DNA of 64,000 nt from Chthonomonas sp. UBA2785 (GCA_002352215.1 DEIB01000056.1:62001-126000); one strand, 5' to 3'. Counted from the stretch's first letter, positions 53,892 to 63,407 are shown. Notes: a model not told the origin generated them from the letters alone. A program made the numbers and translations.

Positions 53892-54788
53892 TTAGATGCC
53901 GGTCGGGTTGAGACCCTTGACCACGAAGATCGCCGGGTTGTTGGTGCTCGGGGTCGGGTTGTAGAAGTGCTGGCGCATGTTCACGCTCTTGGCACTCGAG
54001 TCCGTCGCCGTGTAGGTGGTGCGACCACGCGGAACCGCACAGAGGGCGGCGCCGTGCTTGAGACCGCTCAGACCTTGTTCGGTCTTGGTGGTCGTGGTGA
54101 TCGGGTAGCTGTAGTTGGTGCCGTTGGCGTTCCAGTTGGACGGGGTCCAGCGGACGCAGCTGCTGAGCGGGCCAGCGGTGGCGCTCCAAGCGAGGGTGCT
54201 GAACCAGCCATCCCAGTTCGAACCTTCCACGATCAACGCGGTGTTCGAAATGTCTTCCACTTGCGTGGTGCTGTAGGACGGGGCACCGACCGAAGCCACC
54301 CACTGAGCAGTGGACGGGCTCCAACCAGCAACGCCTTCATAGCGCGTGGCCGAACCGACGTGCGTACCCTGGAAGTAGCCCTGGGTGGCAATCGCAGCGG
54401 TCGGGGAGGTGGCAGCGCGGCCCGGCATGGCGAAGTGCTGGAGTCGCTTGAACTCGATTTCGTCAACGTTGCCGGTCGGCTTGTCGCGCTTCGGGTTTTC
54501 GACGATTTGCAGGTTCTTCATGTACGGCTGAACCGTGAACTGCCAGCCGAGCTTGTCGTCCAGGTCGCCTTGGTAACCGGCGCCATCACCCATGGTGGGG
54601 AGCAGGTCATCGTAGTCCGCGCTGTAGATGTTGGCGGCCACTCCCATCTGCTTCGTGTTGTTAAGCAGGGCGGTGTTCTTAGCGGCTTCCTTCGCTTGGG
54701 CGAAGACCGGGAAGAGGATAGCGGCGAGGATCGCGATGATGGCGATCACCACGAGCAGTTCGATGAGCGTAAACGCCTTTCGAGTCAT
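53892..54788 (-). CDS. Prepilin-like protein, array paralog 1
   Basis: 298 aa. MTRKAFTLIELLVVIAIIAI opens a class III leader with Ala, not Gly, before the cleaved Phe and the usual Glu at +5. After the helix come KNTALLNNTKQMGVAANIYSADYDDLLP and a large domain with two conserved cysteines (SSCVRW, ALCAVPRG) and the tail GLNPTGI. It is probably a pilus or pseudopilus subunit assembled from the inner membrane. It is the last of five tandem copies between nuoC and nuoD. Ribosome site GGAG about 12 nt before the ATG. Confidence 0.88.
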   Translation of the reverse strand: MTRKAFTLIELLVVIAIIAILAAILFPVFAQAKEAAKNTALLNNTKQMGVAANIYSADYDDLLPTMGDGAGYQGDLDDKLGWQFTVQPYMKNLQIVENPKRDKPTGNVDEIEFKRLQHFAMPGRAATSPTAAIATQGYFQGTHVGSATRYEGVAGWSPSTAQWVASVGAPSYSTTQVEDISNTALIVEGSNWDGWFSTLAWSATAGPLSSCVRWTPSNWNANGTNYSYPITTTTKTEQGLSGLKHGAALCAVPRGRTTYTATDSSAKSVNMRQHFYNPTPSTNNPAIFVVKGLNPTGI

Positions 54789-54892
54789 TTTTTGATTGGT
54801 CTCCAGATAATGGTTTCCCGTGAGGGATACGTCGGATTAACTGTGGGTTAACCTTCCGTCTCCCTTCGGACGCTGGAACTGCTTGATTTGTT

Positions 54893-54910
54893 CCCGAAAA
54901 TATTTTCGGG
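54893..54910. promoter_or_regulatory. Perfect 18-nt palindrome upstream of prepilin paralog 1
   Basis: CCCGAAAATATTTTCGGG is its own reverse complement, sitting between the candidate -10 (54936) and the ATG (54788). It could be an operator for a dimeric regulator or a leader hairpin. It was not found in the other four spacers. Confidence 0.45.
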
Positions 54911-55052
54911 GTCAAACCGCCCAGCGAGGCACGGGAATATACCCACAAGAAATTGACCAAATCGGACAGTAGGTACGACGAAAGTCCCGGAAACTGGTAA
55001 TTGGCCGGGGTCGGGAACTAGCCAGCTTGGCCACCTAGGTTCAAAGGCAAAA

Positions 55053-55082
55053 CCACCGCCGGGCAAAACGCCCAGGCGGTGG
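55053..55082 (-). terminator. Terminator after prepilin paralog 2
   Basis: CCACCGCC (55053-55060) pairs with GGCGGTGG (55075-55082), inner GGGC/GCCC. On the minus strand it is followed by TTTT (complement of 55049-55052). Confidence 0.7.
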
Positions 55083-55105
55083 AATTGGCTATGCGACGAA
55101 CGGCG

Positions 55106-56005
<900 letters not shown>

Positions 56006-56184
56006 TGGTATTTGTATAGTCTCCAATAAGATTGCAGCCCTGCAAGCAGAGCGCGCGACACGAGGTCGGTGAGAGTTGAAATATCGGAGCGCGTTACCGC
56101 CAAATGACCAGAAGGGGAAAAAAGACCAAAGGTCCTAGATTGAGGCTGGCTTTGCCCCGCAAGAATGCCGGGAGAAACAAGAAA

Positions 56185-56210
56185 GCCGCCCGACCCGAAG
56201 GTCGAGCGGC
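56185..56210 (-). terminator. Terminator after prepilin paralog 3
   Basis: GCCGC...CGACC pairs with GGTCG...GCGGC around a CGAA loop with one internal mismatch. The minus-strand tail is TTTC. It lies 26 nt past the stop of paralog 3. Confidence 0.65.
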
Positions 56211-56235
56211 TCGTGTGGTGTCAATCAGGAACTGA

Positions 56236-57135
56236 TTAGATACCGGTCGGGTTGAGGCCCTTCACCGTGAAGATCGTCGCGTTGTTCACGCTCGGAGTCG
56301 GCTGGTAGAAGTGCTGACGGAAGTTGATGCTCTTGGCACTGGAGTCCGTCGCCGTGTAGGTGCTGCGACCACGCGGAACCGCACAAAGGGCTGCGCCGTG
56401 CTTGAGACCGCTCAGGCCTTGCTCAACCTTGGTGGTCGTCGTGATGGAGTAGCTGTAGGCGGTGCCGTTGGCGTTCCAGTTGCTGGGCACCCAGCGGACG
56501 CAGTAGTTGAGAGGGCCAAGGGAGGCGCCGTCGCCGGAAATCAGCGAGAACCAGCCGTCCCAGTTCGAACCTTCAACGATCAGCGCAGTGTTCGAAATGT
56601 CTTCGACTTGGGTCGTGCTGTAGGACGGGGCACCCGGGATGGCGAGCCACTGAGCCGTGCTCGGGCTCCAACCCGCCACGCCTTCGTATCGCACCACGTT
56701 ACCGAGGTGGGTACCGCGGTAGTGACCCTGGGAAACCACGGTCGCGTTGGTGGCCGCAGCGGCACGAGCCGGCATGGCGAAGTGCTGGAGTCGCTTGAAC
56801 TCGATTTCGTCAACGTTGCCGGTCGGCTTGTCGCGCTTCGGGTTTTCGACGATTTGCAGGTTCTTCATGTACGGTTGAACCGTGAACTGCCAGCCGATCT
56901 TGTCATCCAGGTCGCCTTGGTAGCCCGCGCCATCACCGTGGGTGGGGAGCAGGTCATCGTAGTCCGCACTGTAGATGTTGGCGGCCACACCCATTTGCTT
57001 GGTGTTGTTGAGGAGCGCCGTGTTCTTGGCGGCTTCCTTCGCTTGGGCGAAGACCGGAAAGAGGATGGCGGCAAGGATCGCAATGATCGCGATCACGACG
57101 AGCAGTTCAATCAGCGTAAATGCTTTTCGCTTCAT
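56236..57135 (-). CDS. Prepilin-like protein, array paralog 3
   Basis: 299 aa from the ATG at 57135, beginning MKRKAFTLIELLVV (the only copy with Lys rather than Thr at position 2). The rest follows the array pattern: YSADYDDLLPTHGDGAGYQGDLDDK, NYCVRW, ALCAVPRGRSTYTATDSS and tail GLNPTGI. Its central variable segment reads AATNATVVSQGHYRGTHLGNVV, and LISGDGASLGPLNYC is shared with paralogs 4 and 5 rather than 1 and 2. This mosaic pattern suggests recombination among copies. It has its own terminator. Confidence 0.88.
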   Translation of the reverse strand: MKRKAFTLIELLVVIAIIAILAAILFPVFAQAKEAAKNTALLNNTKQMGVAANIYSADYDDLLPTHGDGAGYQGDLDDKIGWQFTVQPYMKNLQIVENPKRDKPTGNVDEIEFKRLQHFAMPARAAAATNATVVSQGHYRGTHLGNVVRYEGVAGWSPSTAQWLAIPGAPSYSTTQVEDISNTALIVEGSNWDGWFSLISGDGASLGPLNYCVRWVPSNWNANGTAYSYSITTTTKVEQGLSGLKHGAALCAVPRGRSTYTATDSSAKSINFRQHFYQPTPSVNNATIFTVKGLNPTGI

Positions 57136-57438
57136 AAGTTTTCTCACTTGAGATGATTTCAATTCCAGCGCGGCAGGCAAGCTTGGAACTCAACTTCCTC
57201 GCTGGGCCATAAGACTGAGCTTTGGAAGTTCCTGTTCCCAGGAAATCGGGCCAAAGCTAGACCTATAGACCCAATATACCACGGCAAATTGGTGGTCTGT
57301 AAACGCAACTCAAGGAAAAAGTCCCGTTAAAACGATTCTGGTGAACTCACGGGAACTCGTTGCGAATTCAACAAAAAAGTGCTGCGGGCACGAAAAAGCC
57401 CCCCGGCTGGAGCCGGGGGGCATCGCTCGACAGTGGCT
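57136..57438. other. 303-nt spacer upstream of prepilin paralog 3
   Basis: No gene. It contains the leader of paralog 3, a minus-strand CGTGGTATATTGGG motif with -10-like TATATT (57273-57278), and the strong terminator of paralog 4 (57398-57421). Confidence 0.6.
57398..57421 (-). terminator. Strong intrinsic terminator after prepilin paralog 4
   Basis: Ten-base GC stem (57398-57407 with 57412-57421, loop TGGA). On the minus strand it is followed by five T (complement of 57393-57397), 17 nt past the stop codon. Confidence 0.85.
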
Positions 57439-58350
57439 TTAGATGCCGGTCGGGTTGAGACCCTTGACCGTGAAGATCGCCGGATTGTTCACGCTCGGGG
57501 TCGGTTGGTAGAAGTGCTGGCGGAAGTTCACGCTCTTGGCGCTGGAGTCCGCAGCAGCGTAGGTGGTGCGACCACGCGGAACCGCGCAGAGAGCGGCGCC
57601 GTGCTTAAGACCGCTCAGGCCTTGCTCAACCTTGGTGGTCGTGGTGATCGGGTAGCTGTAGCCCGTACCGTTCGCGTTCGCTTCGGCCGGATTCCATCGC
57701 ACACAGTAGTTGAGGGGGCCAAGGGAGGCGCCGTCGCCACCGATCAGCGAGAACCAAGCATCCCAGTTGGAGCCTTCCACCACCAGCGCGGTGTTGGAGA
57801 TATCTTCAATCTGCGTGTTGCTGTAGCTGGGGGCACCGTAAGCACCCGGCCAGGGGATCGTGCCCGAAGCGGGGCCGCCCCAACCGGCGATACCTTCGTA
57901 TCGGGTGGATTGACCGAGCTGAACGCCCTGGAAGTAGTTGTTGGTGCGGACCGTGGCCACGTTGCTGGTGGCGGCGCGAGCCGGCATGGCGAAGTGCTGC
58001 GAGCGTTGGAAGATCACGTACTCCGGAATCGCACCCGTCACCTTATCGCGCTTCGGGTTCTCCACGATTTGGAGGTTCTTCATGTACGGCTGGGTGGTGT
58101 ATTGCCAGCCGGACTTCCACCATTCGGTGCCGCTGGCACCGTCCACCGTGCCCATGGCCGGCATCAGGTCGTCGTAATCCGCGCTGTAGATATTGGCGGC
58201 CACACCCATCTGCTTGGTGTTGTTAAGCAGGGCGGTGTTCTTAGCGGCTTCCTTCGCTTGGGCAAAAACCGGGAAGAGAATGGCGGCCAGGATCGCGATG
58301 ATTGCGATCACGACGAGCAGTTCGATGAGCGTAAACGCCTTTCGGGTCAT
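57439..58350 (-). CDS. Prepilin-like protein, array paralog 4
   Basis: 303 aa from the ATG at 58350, ribosome site AAGGAG 11 nt upstream. MTRKAFTLIELLVV start, then YSADYDDLMPAMGTVDGASGTEWWK, an insertion shared only with paralog 5, and ATVRTNNYFQGVQLGQSTRYEG, also shared with paralog 5. Cysteines in NYCVRW and ALCAVPRG, tail GLNPTGI. The closeness to paralog 5 points to a recent duplication of this pair. Candidate -10 TAAATT lies 100 nt upstream in a GTGGGTAAATT context. Confidence 0.88.
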   Translation of the reverse strand: MTRKAFTLIELLVVIAIIAILAAILFPVFAQAKEAAKNTALLNNTKQMGVAANIYSADYDDLMPAMGTVDGASGTEWWKSGWQYTTQPYMKNLQIVENPKRDKVTGAIPEYVIFQRSQHFAMPARAATSNVATVRTNNYFQGVQLGQSTRYEGIAGWGGPASGTIPWPGAYGAPSYSNTQIEDISNTALVVEGSNWDAWFSLIGGDGASLGPLNYCVRWNPAEANANGTGYSYPITTTTKVEQGLSGLKHGAALCAVPRGRTTYAAADSSAKSVNFRQHFYQPTPSVNNPAIFTVKGLNPTGI

Positions 58351-58521
58351 TTTGGATTGGTCTCCTTGATAATTGCGCTGAACCAGAGCCGTTTCCGAAC
58401 TCATTTCAGCTAGGCCGTAGGGCCCTAACCGGGCCTTTCGACGTAGTGCAATTTACCCACGCTATTTCCGGACCATGTCCGTAAGTGTGGGCCTAAAGAC
58501 CTATATAAGTTCAAACGGGTC

Positions 58522-58541
58522 CCCAGAAGTTGCCTTCTGGG
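58522..58541 (-). terminator. Hairpin after prepilin paralog 5
   Basis: CCCAGAAG pairs with CTTCTGGG around TTGC, 84 nt past the stop of paralog 5. The T-run is weak (GTTTG). It may mark the 3' end of the message. Confidence 0.45.
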
Positions 58542-58625
58542 AACCTAGTGGAGATCGAGGGGTTCGCCCTGGAGACCAATCGAGAGCGGCGTGCCCCTCT
58601 TTCTCCGATTTGTTGTTTGCTGGCT

Positions 58626-59534
58626 TTAGATGCCGGTCGGGTTGAGGCCCTTGACCGTGAAGATCGCCGGATTGTTCACGCTCGGGGTCGGTTGGTAGAA
58701 GTGCTGGCGGAAGTTCACGCTCTTGGCGCTGGAGTCCGCAGCGGAGTAGGTGGTGCGACCACGCGGAACCGCACACAGGGCGGCGCCGTGCTTAAGACCG
58801 CTCAGGCCTTGCTCAACCTTGGTGGTCGTGGTGATCGAGTAGCTGAAGGCCGTACCGTTGGCGTTGTAGTCAGCCGGGTTCCATCGCACGCAGTAGTTGA
58901 GGGGGCCAAGCGTGGCGCCGTCGCCACCGATCAGCGAGAACCAAGCATCCCAGTTGGAGCCTTCCACCACCAGCGCGGTGTTGGAGATGTCTTCAATCTG
59001 CGTGTTGCTGTAGCTCGGAGCGCCGTAGCTGCCCGGCCAGGGGATCGTGCCCGAAGCGGGGCCACCGAAACCGGCGATACCTTCGTATCGGGTGGATTGA
59101 CCAAGCTGGACGCCCTGGAAGTAGTTGTTGGTGCGAACCGTGGCCACGTTGCTGGTGGCAGCGCGAGCCGGCATGGCGAAGTGCTGCATGCGCTTGAAGT
59201 CCAGGAAGACACCGGTGCCCGTCGGCTTATCGCGCTTCGGGTTTTCCGTGATCTGCATGTTCTTCATGTACGGCTGAACCGTGTGCTGCCAGCCCGTCTT
59301 CCACCATTCGGTGCCGCTGGCACCGTCAACCGTGCCCATGGCCGGCATCAGGTCATCGTAGTCCGCGCTGTAGATGTTGGCGGCGACACCCATCTGCTTG
59401 GTGTTGTTGAGCAGGGCGGTGTTCTTAGCGGCTTCCTTCGCTTGGGCGAAGACCGGGAAGAGGATGGCGGCGAGGATCGCGATGATTGCGATCACGACGA
59501 GCAGTTCGATAAGCGTAAACGCCTTACGAGTCAT
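58626..59534 (-). CDS. Prepilin-like protein, array paralog 5
   Basis: 302 aa from the ATG at 59534, ribosome site AAGGAG 11 nt upstream. It is near-identical to paralog 4 over most of its length, with differences concentrated around TGTGVFLDFKRMQHFAMP and in the Tyr/Asn-rich stretch ADYNANGTAFSYSI. Ala before the cleavage site, cysteines in NYCVRW and ALCAVPRG, tail GLNPTGI. It is the first copy downstream of nuoC, from which it is separated by a terminator. Confidence 0.88.
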   Translation of the reverse strand: MTRKAFTLIELLVVIAIIAILAAILFPVFAQAKEAAKNTALLNNTKQMGVAANIYSADYDDLMPAMGTVDGASGTEWWKTGWQHTVQPYMKNMQITENPKRDKPTGTGVFLDFKRMQHFAMPARAATSNVATVRTNNYFQGVQLGQSTRYEGIAGFGGPASGTIPWPGSYGAPSYSNTQIEDISNTALVVEGSNWDAWFSLIGGDGATLGPLNYCVRWNPADYNANGTAFSYSITTTTKVEQGLSGLKHGAALCAVPRGRTTYSAADSSAKSVNFRQHFYQPTPSVNNPAIFTVKGLNPTGI

Positions 59535-59768
59535 TTTGGATAGTTCTCCTTGAATGATGGTTTTGGATGGCATTTCTGCCAGCCTCAAGCAAGTTCCCTG
59601 GTCTACGCAAATCTCTCCAACGTAGGTCCATTGGTCCTGGCTTGTGTGGGGAAAGTACCCGCAAGTCCCAAGCCAGGACTACTGGCACATTCATGAAGTA
59701 GGCCTCAAGTCCTATTATGAAGATTTGAAATTTGATTGGGAACTCGTCGGGCTCGAGGTTGCAGGCGC

Positions 59769-59803
59769 AAAAAAACCCCTCCCGCCGCATGGCGAGAGGG
59801 GTT
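59769..59803 (-). terminator. Strong intrinsic terminator after nuoC
   Basis: AACCCCTC (59774-59781) pairs with GAGGGGTT (59796-59803), inner GCC/GGC around GCAT. On the minus strand a run of seven T follows (complement of 59769-59775). It cuts nuoAC off from the prepilin array. Confidence 0.85.
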
Positions 59804-59823
59804 GTGGAGAGGATGAATCGCGC

Positions 59824-60429
59824 TTAGCGGCCGCTGACGTCTTCGCTGCCCGTGCGACCTTCAAAGGACTCCCCAGCGTGGGGCATCATCAGGTCTTCCA
59901 CGGCTGGGCCAGTGGTGCCTTCGTGGAACACCACGTCCTCACCGCCCAAGCCTACATCCTTGCGCAGGGGGAAGCCCACCCAATCGTCAGGAAGCATAAA
60001 GCGCTCACCGACTAGTTCGTTGCCTTCAAAGACGATGCCGAAGAGGTCGGCAATCTCCTTTTCCGGATATTCCGCGCCCAAATAGATGTGCTTGGCGGTC
60101 GGGATCGGTTCGCCTTCGTTCGCGCCGACCTTCAGGAACAGCCGCTCGCCATGCTCGACACTATAGAGGTTGTAAACCACCTCGAATCGCGTGTCCAGGT
60201 CGCGGGCGTGCGGCCAGGTGAGATAGTCCACTCCCACGCACTCGGCGAAGTATTCGTAATTCAGCTCGGGGTCGTCGCGTAGCAGCGCCAGCGCATCCAC
60301 AATGGCGTCACGTTGCACCATTACATAGGTGTCGCCACGGTTTTCCTTCACGGCCAGAACGGCCGCGCCCAAATCTTCTTGAAGTCGCGCCACATCAAGG
60401 CGGCGGTTATCAACGACCGGGAACGGCAT
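59824..60429 (-). CDS. nuoC: NADH-quinone oxidoreductase subunit C
   Basis: 201 aa. The conserved 30-kDa subunit block is clear: FEVVYNLYSVEHGERLFLKV, then PTAKHIYLGAEYPEKEIADLFGIVFEGN and the C-terminal LPDDWVGFPLRKD. NuoC is part of the peripheral arm of complex I, beside NuoD. It starts 1 nt after nuoA; in almost all bacteria nuoB lies at this junction. A strong terminator follows, so nuoAC forms a two-gene unit. Confidence 0.95.
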   Translation of the reverse strand: MPFPVVDNRRLDVARLQEDLGAAVLAVKENRGDTYVMVQRDAIVDALALLRDDPELNYEYFAECVGVDYLTWPHARDLDTRFEVVYNLYSVEHGERLFLKVGANEGEPIPTAKHIYLGAEYPEKEIADLFGIVFEGNELVGERFMLPDDWVGFPLRKDVGLGGEDVVFHEGTTGPAVEDLMMPHAGESFEGRTGSEDVSGR

Positions 60430-60430
60430 G

Positions 60431-60898
60431 TTAGATCGTGCCCTCCGCGCCGGAAGTCGTCGGGGTCACGGTTCGGACCGGAGCGTTGCCAAAACTGGCA
60501 CCCTCGTACTTTTCTTCCGCAATGCTGGTGGCATCGTCCCAGTCCACGGCCCCGACCTTGAGGACATAGGCGTCGCCCAGGATCCACAGCGCCATATAGA
60601 CAGCCACAACCGCCCCGGTGAAGAGCTTGAAATCAAGCGGCGCGGTCTTGAAGACCGTCAGCCAACTCCACAGGAACACCACTTCGATGTCGAAGAGGAC
60701 AAAGAGGATGGCGACTAAATAAAACTTGATGGGGAAGCGCTGGAGGGCGTCGCCCAGCGGCGCCACGCCGCACTCGTAAGGGGATTCCTTATAGCTACTG
60801 ACTTTTTTGGGGCCGAGCACCCAAGAGAGGGTCACCATGGCGGCACATAAGAACGCCGCGATCGCGACCAAAAACACCACCGGCAAGTAATCGCCCAT
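60431..60898 (-). CDS. nuoA: NADH-quinone oxidoreductase subunit A
   Basis: 155 aa from the ATG at 60898, which follows GAAGGG; the frame remains open to 60970 but without a better start. Three membrane helices (about 4-28, 62-82, 92-112) with the loop SSYKESPYECGVAPLGDALQRFPIKFYLVAILFVLFDIEVVFLW, the hallmark of NuoA. The C-terminal tail of about 40 residues after the third helix (DWDDATSIAEEKYEGAS...) is longer than usual. It anchors the membrane arm of complex I near the quinone site. Confidence 0.95.
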   Translation of the reverse strand: MGDYLPVVFLVAIAAFLCAAMVTLSWVLGPKKVSSYKESPYECGVAPLGDALQRFPIKFYLVAILFVLFDIEVVFLWSWLTVFKTAPLDFKLFTGAVVAVYMALWILGDAYVLKVGAVDWDDATSIAEEKYEGASFGNAPVRTVTPTTSGAEGTI

Positions 60899-60938
60899 AC
60901 GCCCTTCAAAGTTACCCGAGTCCAACCGAGGCCCGCAG

Positions 60939-60944
60939 TAAACT
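60939..60944 (+). promoter_or_regulatory. Candidate -10 box of trpDCF
   Basis: TAAACT, 18 nt before the trpD GTG. Transcription would start near 60952, where an ATG opens an 8-codon frame containing one Trp codon (60952-60978) that overlaps the trpD start. Confidence 0.4.
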
Positions 60945-60962
60945 TGGACGAATGGGGCGGAA

Positions 60963-61961
60963 GTGGGCAACTCGCTAACGGAACAACTGCTAAACCGGGG
61001 CGACCTGACGGCGCAGCAGGCGGGCGATGCGGTTCGCTATCTACTGGACCCCAGCACCAGCGATGTGGGCCGGGCGGCTTTGCTGGCAGCCTGGCGAAGC
61101 AAGGGATACACCGGAGCGGAGCTGGCCGGGGGCGTGGCGGCCGTGCTGGAGCGCAGTGTCCGCGTGGACCTGGCGACGCCGAACCTGGTGGACACATGCG
61201 GCACGGGGGGTGGCCCGGCCGGCCTGAACCTGAGCACCGGAGCGGCCCTGGTGGCGGCGGCGGCGGGCGCTAAGGTGGCCAAGCACGGGAACCGAAGCGT
61301 GAGCAGCACCTGCGGGAGTGCGGATGTGCTGGAAGCCTGGGGCGTGCGGCTGGACGCCGACGAGAACCTCATGCGCCGCCAAACGGAGGCGGCGGGGGTC
61401 ACCTTCTTGTTTGCCCCGCACCATCATCCGGCGTTTAAGGCGGTGGGGCCGGTGCGCAAGGAACTGGGGTTCCGCACGATTTTCAACCTGATGGGGCCAC
61501 TGAGCAACCCGGCAGGGGCACCCTATCGGCTGGTGGGCGTTTACGACGAGGCTTATCTGGAGCCGATGGCGCAGGCACTGGTTCTTCTTGGAGTGGAGAG
61601 GGCGGCGGTGGTGCATGCGGCGGACGGGATGGATGAGGTTTCGCCCACGAGTGCGACGGCGTACATGTGGGTCGAGGGCGGCACCGTGCAGAGCGGGCGA
61701 TGGACACCGGCCGACTTTGGGATGTCGCCTTTGGATCGGTCGCTTTATGGCCCGGCGGATTCAGTGGCCGAAGCCAGTCAGCGCCTGCGAGACGCTTTAG
61801 GTGGTGCCGTGGCTGGGGCCGCCCTGGTGCCGAATGCCGCCGTGACCCTGGTGCTGGCCGGAGTGGCTCGGGATCTTGCGGAAGGAGCGGAGATGGCGCG
61901 CAAGGCGCTGAGTGATGGCACGGCGCTTGCTGCTCTTGAGGCACTGGTGGCGACCGAATGA
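60963..61961 (+). CDS. trpD: Anthranilate phosphoribosyltransferase
   Basis: 332 aa from a GTG preceded by GGGGCGGA. VDTCGTGGGPAGLNLSTGAALVAAAAGAKVAKHGNRSVSS contains the PRPP-binding GTGG loop and the K-H-G-N-R block, and LGFRTIFNLMGPLSNPA the anthranilate site. It joins anthranilate to PRPP in tryptophan synthesis. It leads the overlapping trpD-trpC-trpF run and is divergent from nuoA (64 nt between starts). trpE, trpG, trpB and trpA are not in the window. Confidence 0.95.
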   Translation: MGNSLTEQLLNRGDLTAQQAGDAVRYLLDPSTSDVGRAALLAAWRSKGYTGAELAGGVAAVLERSVRVDLATPNLVDTCGTGGGPAGLNLSTGAALVAAAAGAKVAKHGNRSVSSTCGSADVLEAWGVRLDADENLMRRQTEAAGVTFLFAPHHHPAFKAVGPVRKELGFRTIFNLMGPLSNPAGAPYRLVGVYDEAYLEPMAQALVLLGVERAAVVHAADGMDEVSPTSATAYMWVEGGTVQSGRWTPADFGMSPLDRSLYGPADSVAEASQRLRDALGGAVAGAALVPNAAVTLVLAGVARDLAEGAEMARKALSDGTALAALEALVATE

Positions 61962-62749
61962 ACTTGCTGGATCAGATCCTGGCCGAGAAACGTGAGAGCT
62001 TGGCCGAGCGCATGGCGGCCCGCCCTCTCAATGAAGTGAGAGCGATGATCCGCGATGCGGACGCCCCGCGCGGGTTCCACCGAGCCTTGGTGGAGGCCAC
62101 CGCGCCGGTCTCGCTGATTGCCGAAGTGAAACCGGGGAGCCCGACCCGGGCTGTGATTCGACCGAACCTCGATCCAGTCGCCGTGGCGCAGGCCTATGAG
62201 CAAGCGGGCGCCCATTGCCTGAGCGTGCTGACCGACGTCAAGCACTTTGGGGGCAGCGAGGCCAACCTGCGGGCGGCCCGAGCGGCCGTGTCGCTGCCGG
62301 TACTGAGAAAGGACTTCGTGGTCGATGCCTACGACGTCGAAGAAGCCCGGGCCATGGGGGCCGATGCGGTGCTCCTGATCGTGAATGGATTGACCGATGG
62401 TGCACTCCGGGAGTACCGGGAACTGGCGGAATCCTTGGGGATGGATGCGCTGGTGGAGGTGCACAGCCCGAGCGAGGCGGAGCGGGCGGTGGCCTCGGGG
62501 GCCAAGCTCATCGGCGTAAACAACCGAGATTTAGAGTCGTTCCAGACATCCGTCGAAGTTGGCCTAGCGGTGCTGCCGGGCTTGCTGGGCAAAGCGACGC
62601 TGGTGAGCGAAAGTGCGCTGACGAACCATGCGGATGTAAGCCGGGTGGCGGCGGCAGGGGCTCGCTCCGTACTTATCGGTACAGCCTTTTGCGAGAGTCC
62701 GGACATTGAATCTCGGGTTCGAGAGGTCATGGGTTGGCCACGCTCGTAA
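61958..62749 (+). CDS. trpC: Indole-3-glycerol-phosphate synthase
   Basis: 263 aa; its ATG overlaps the trpD stop. LIAEVKPGSPTRAVI (usually E-I-K-x-x-S-P-S) holds the first catalytic Lys, VLRKDFVVDAYDVEEARAMGADAVLLI the second, and LIGVNNRDLESF and LVSESAL complete the TIM-barrel signature. It closes the indole ring of 1-(o-carboxyphenylamino)-1-deoxyribulose 5-phosphate. trpF begins 16 nt before its stop. Confidence 0.95.
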   Translation: MNLLDQILAEKRESLAERMAARPLNEVRAMIRDADAPRGFHRALVEATAPVSLIAEVKPGSPTRAVIRPNLDPVAVAQAYEQAGAHCLSVLTDVKHFGGSEANLRAARAAVSLPVLRKDFVVDAYDVEEARAMGADAVLLIVNGLTDGALREYRELAESLGMDALVEVHSPSEAERAVASGAKLIGVNNRDLESFQTSVEVGLAVLPGLLGKATLVSESALTNHADVSRVAAAGARSVLIGTAFCESPDIESRVREVMGWPRS

Positions 62750-63351
62750 AGTTTTGCGGGTTCACCCGGCCCGCCGACATGGAGTGGGCGCTGGCGAATG
62801 GTGTGGATGCGGTCGGGGTTGTGGTGGAACCAACCAGTTCCCGTTTCCAGGGTCCGGATTCGGAGATTTGGTCGGTGTTCCGAGCGGCGCCGGTCCAGCG
62901 TGTATTGGTCTTCGGCCACTTTGCGCCGGAGCGCATGGCCGATTGCGATGTGGTGCAAGCGGTGGACGTCCCGCATCACACCGTGGCGGCCGAACGATGG
63001 TGGACAGTGCGGCCCAGCACGCTCCCTGCGGGGTGGGAAGGTCAGGCCGCCCAGGTTCAGCGGGTGCTGGTGGACGCCCTTGCCCCCGGAGCCTACGGCG
63101 GGACCGGTCATCGCGTCGATCCCGAAGAATTTTTGGCCGTGCGCGCCCAGTCCCCGGTGCCGTGCATTCTTGCCGGTGGTCTCACTCCTGACAACATTTT
63201 CGATGTGGTGCGAATCTTGCGTCCGGTGATGGTCGACCTCGCCAGTGGCATCGAGTTTGAACCCGGAAAGAAGGACCCCGCAAAAATGCAGGCGTTTTTG
63301 GACGCCGTGCGGGCCGCCGACCGGGCACGAAATGACGAAGACCATTGTTGA
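62734..63351 (+). CDS. trpF: Phosphoribosylanthranilate isomerase
   Basis: 205 aa from a TTG that overlaps the end of trpC. TLVKFCGFTRPADMEWALANGVDAVGVVV carries the catalytic Cys, and LAGGLTPDNIFDVVRI with SGIEFEPGKKDPAKMQAFLDAV the phosphate-binding C-terminus and catalytic Asp region. It performs the Amadori rearrangement in tryptophan synthesis. The final codons precede a 97-nt gap with a -10 box for the next gene. Confidence 0.93.
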   Translation: MATLVKFCGFTRPADMEWALANGVDAVGVVVEPTSSRFQGPDSEIWSVFRAAPVQRVLVFGHFAPERMADCDVVQAVDVPHHTVAAERWWTVRPSTLPAGWEGQAAQVQRVLVDALAPGAYGGTGHRVDPEEFLAVRAQSPVPCILAGGLTPDNIFDVVRILRPVMVDLASGIEFEPGKKDPAKMQAFLDAVRAADRARNDEDHC

Positions 63352-63407
63352 GGACATTGGAACGTCCCCCGGTGGGAAGGGCCGAACGCACCCGGTGCAG
63401 ACTCGGC

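Larger units (their letters stand above)
54789..55105. other. 317-nt spacer upstream of prepilin paralog 1
   Basis: No gene. It contains the leader of paralog 1, an 18-nt perfect palindrome (54893-54910), a GTGGGTATATT motif with -10-like TATATT on the minus strand (54936-54941), and the terminator of paralog 2 (55053-55082). Confidence 0.6.
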
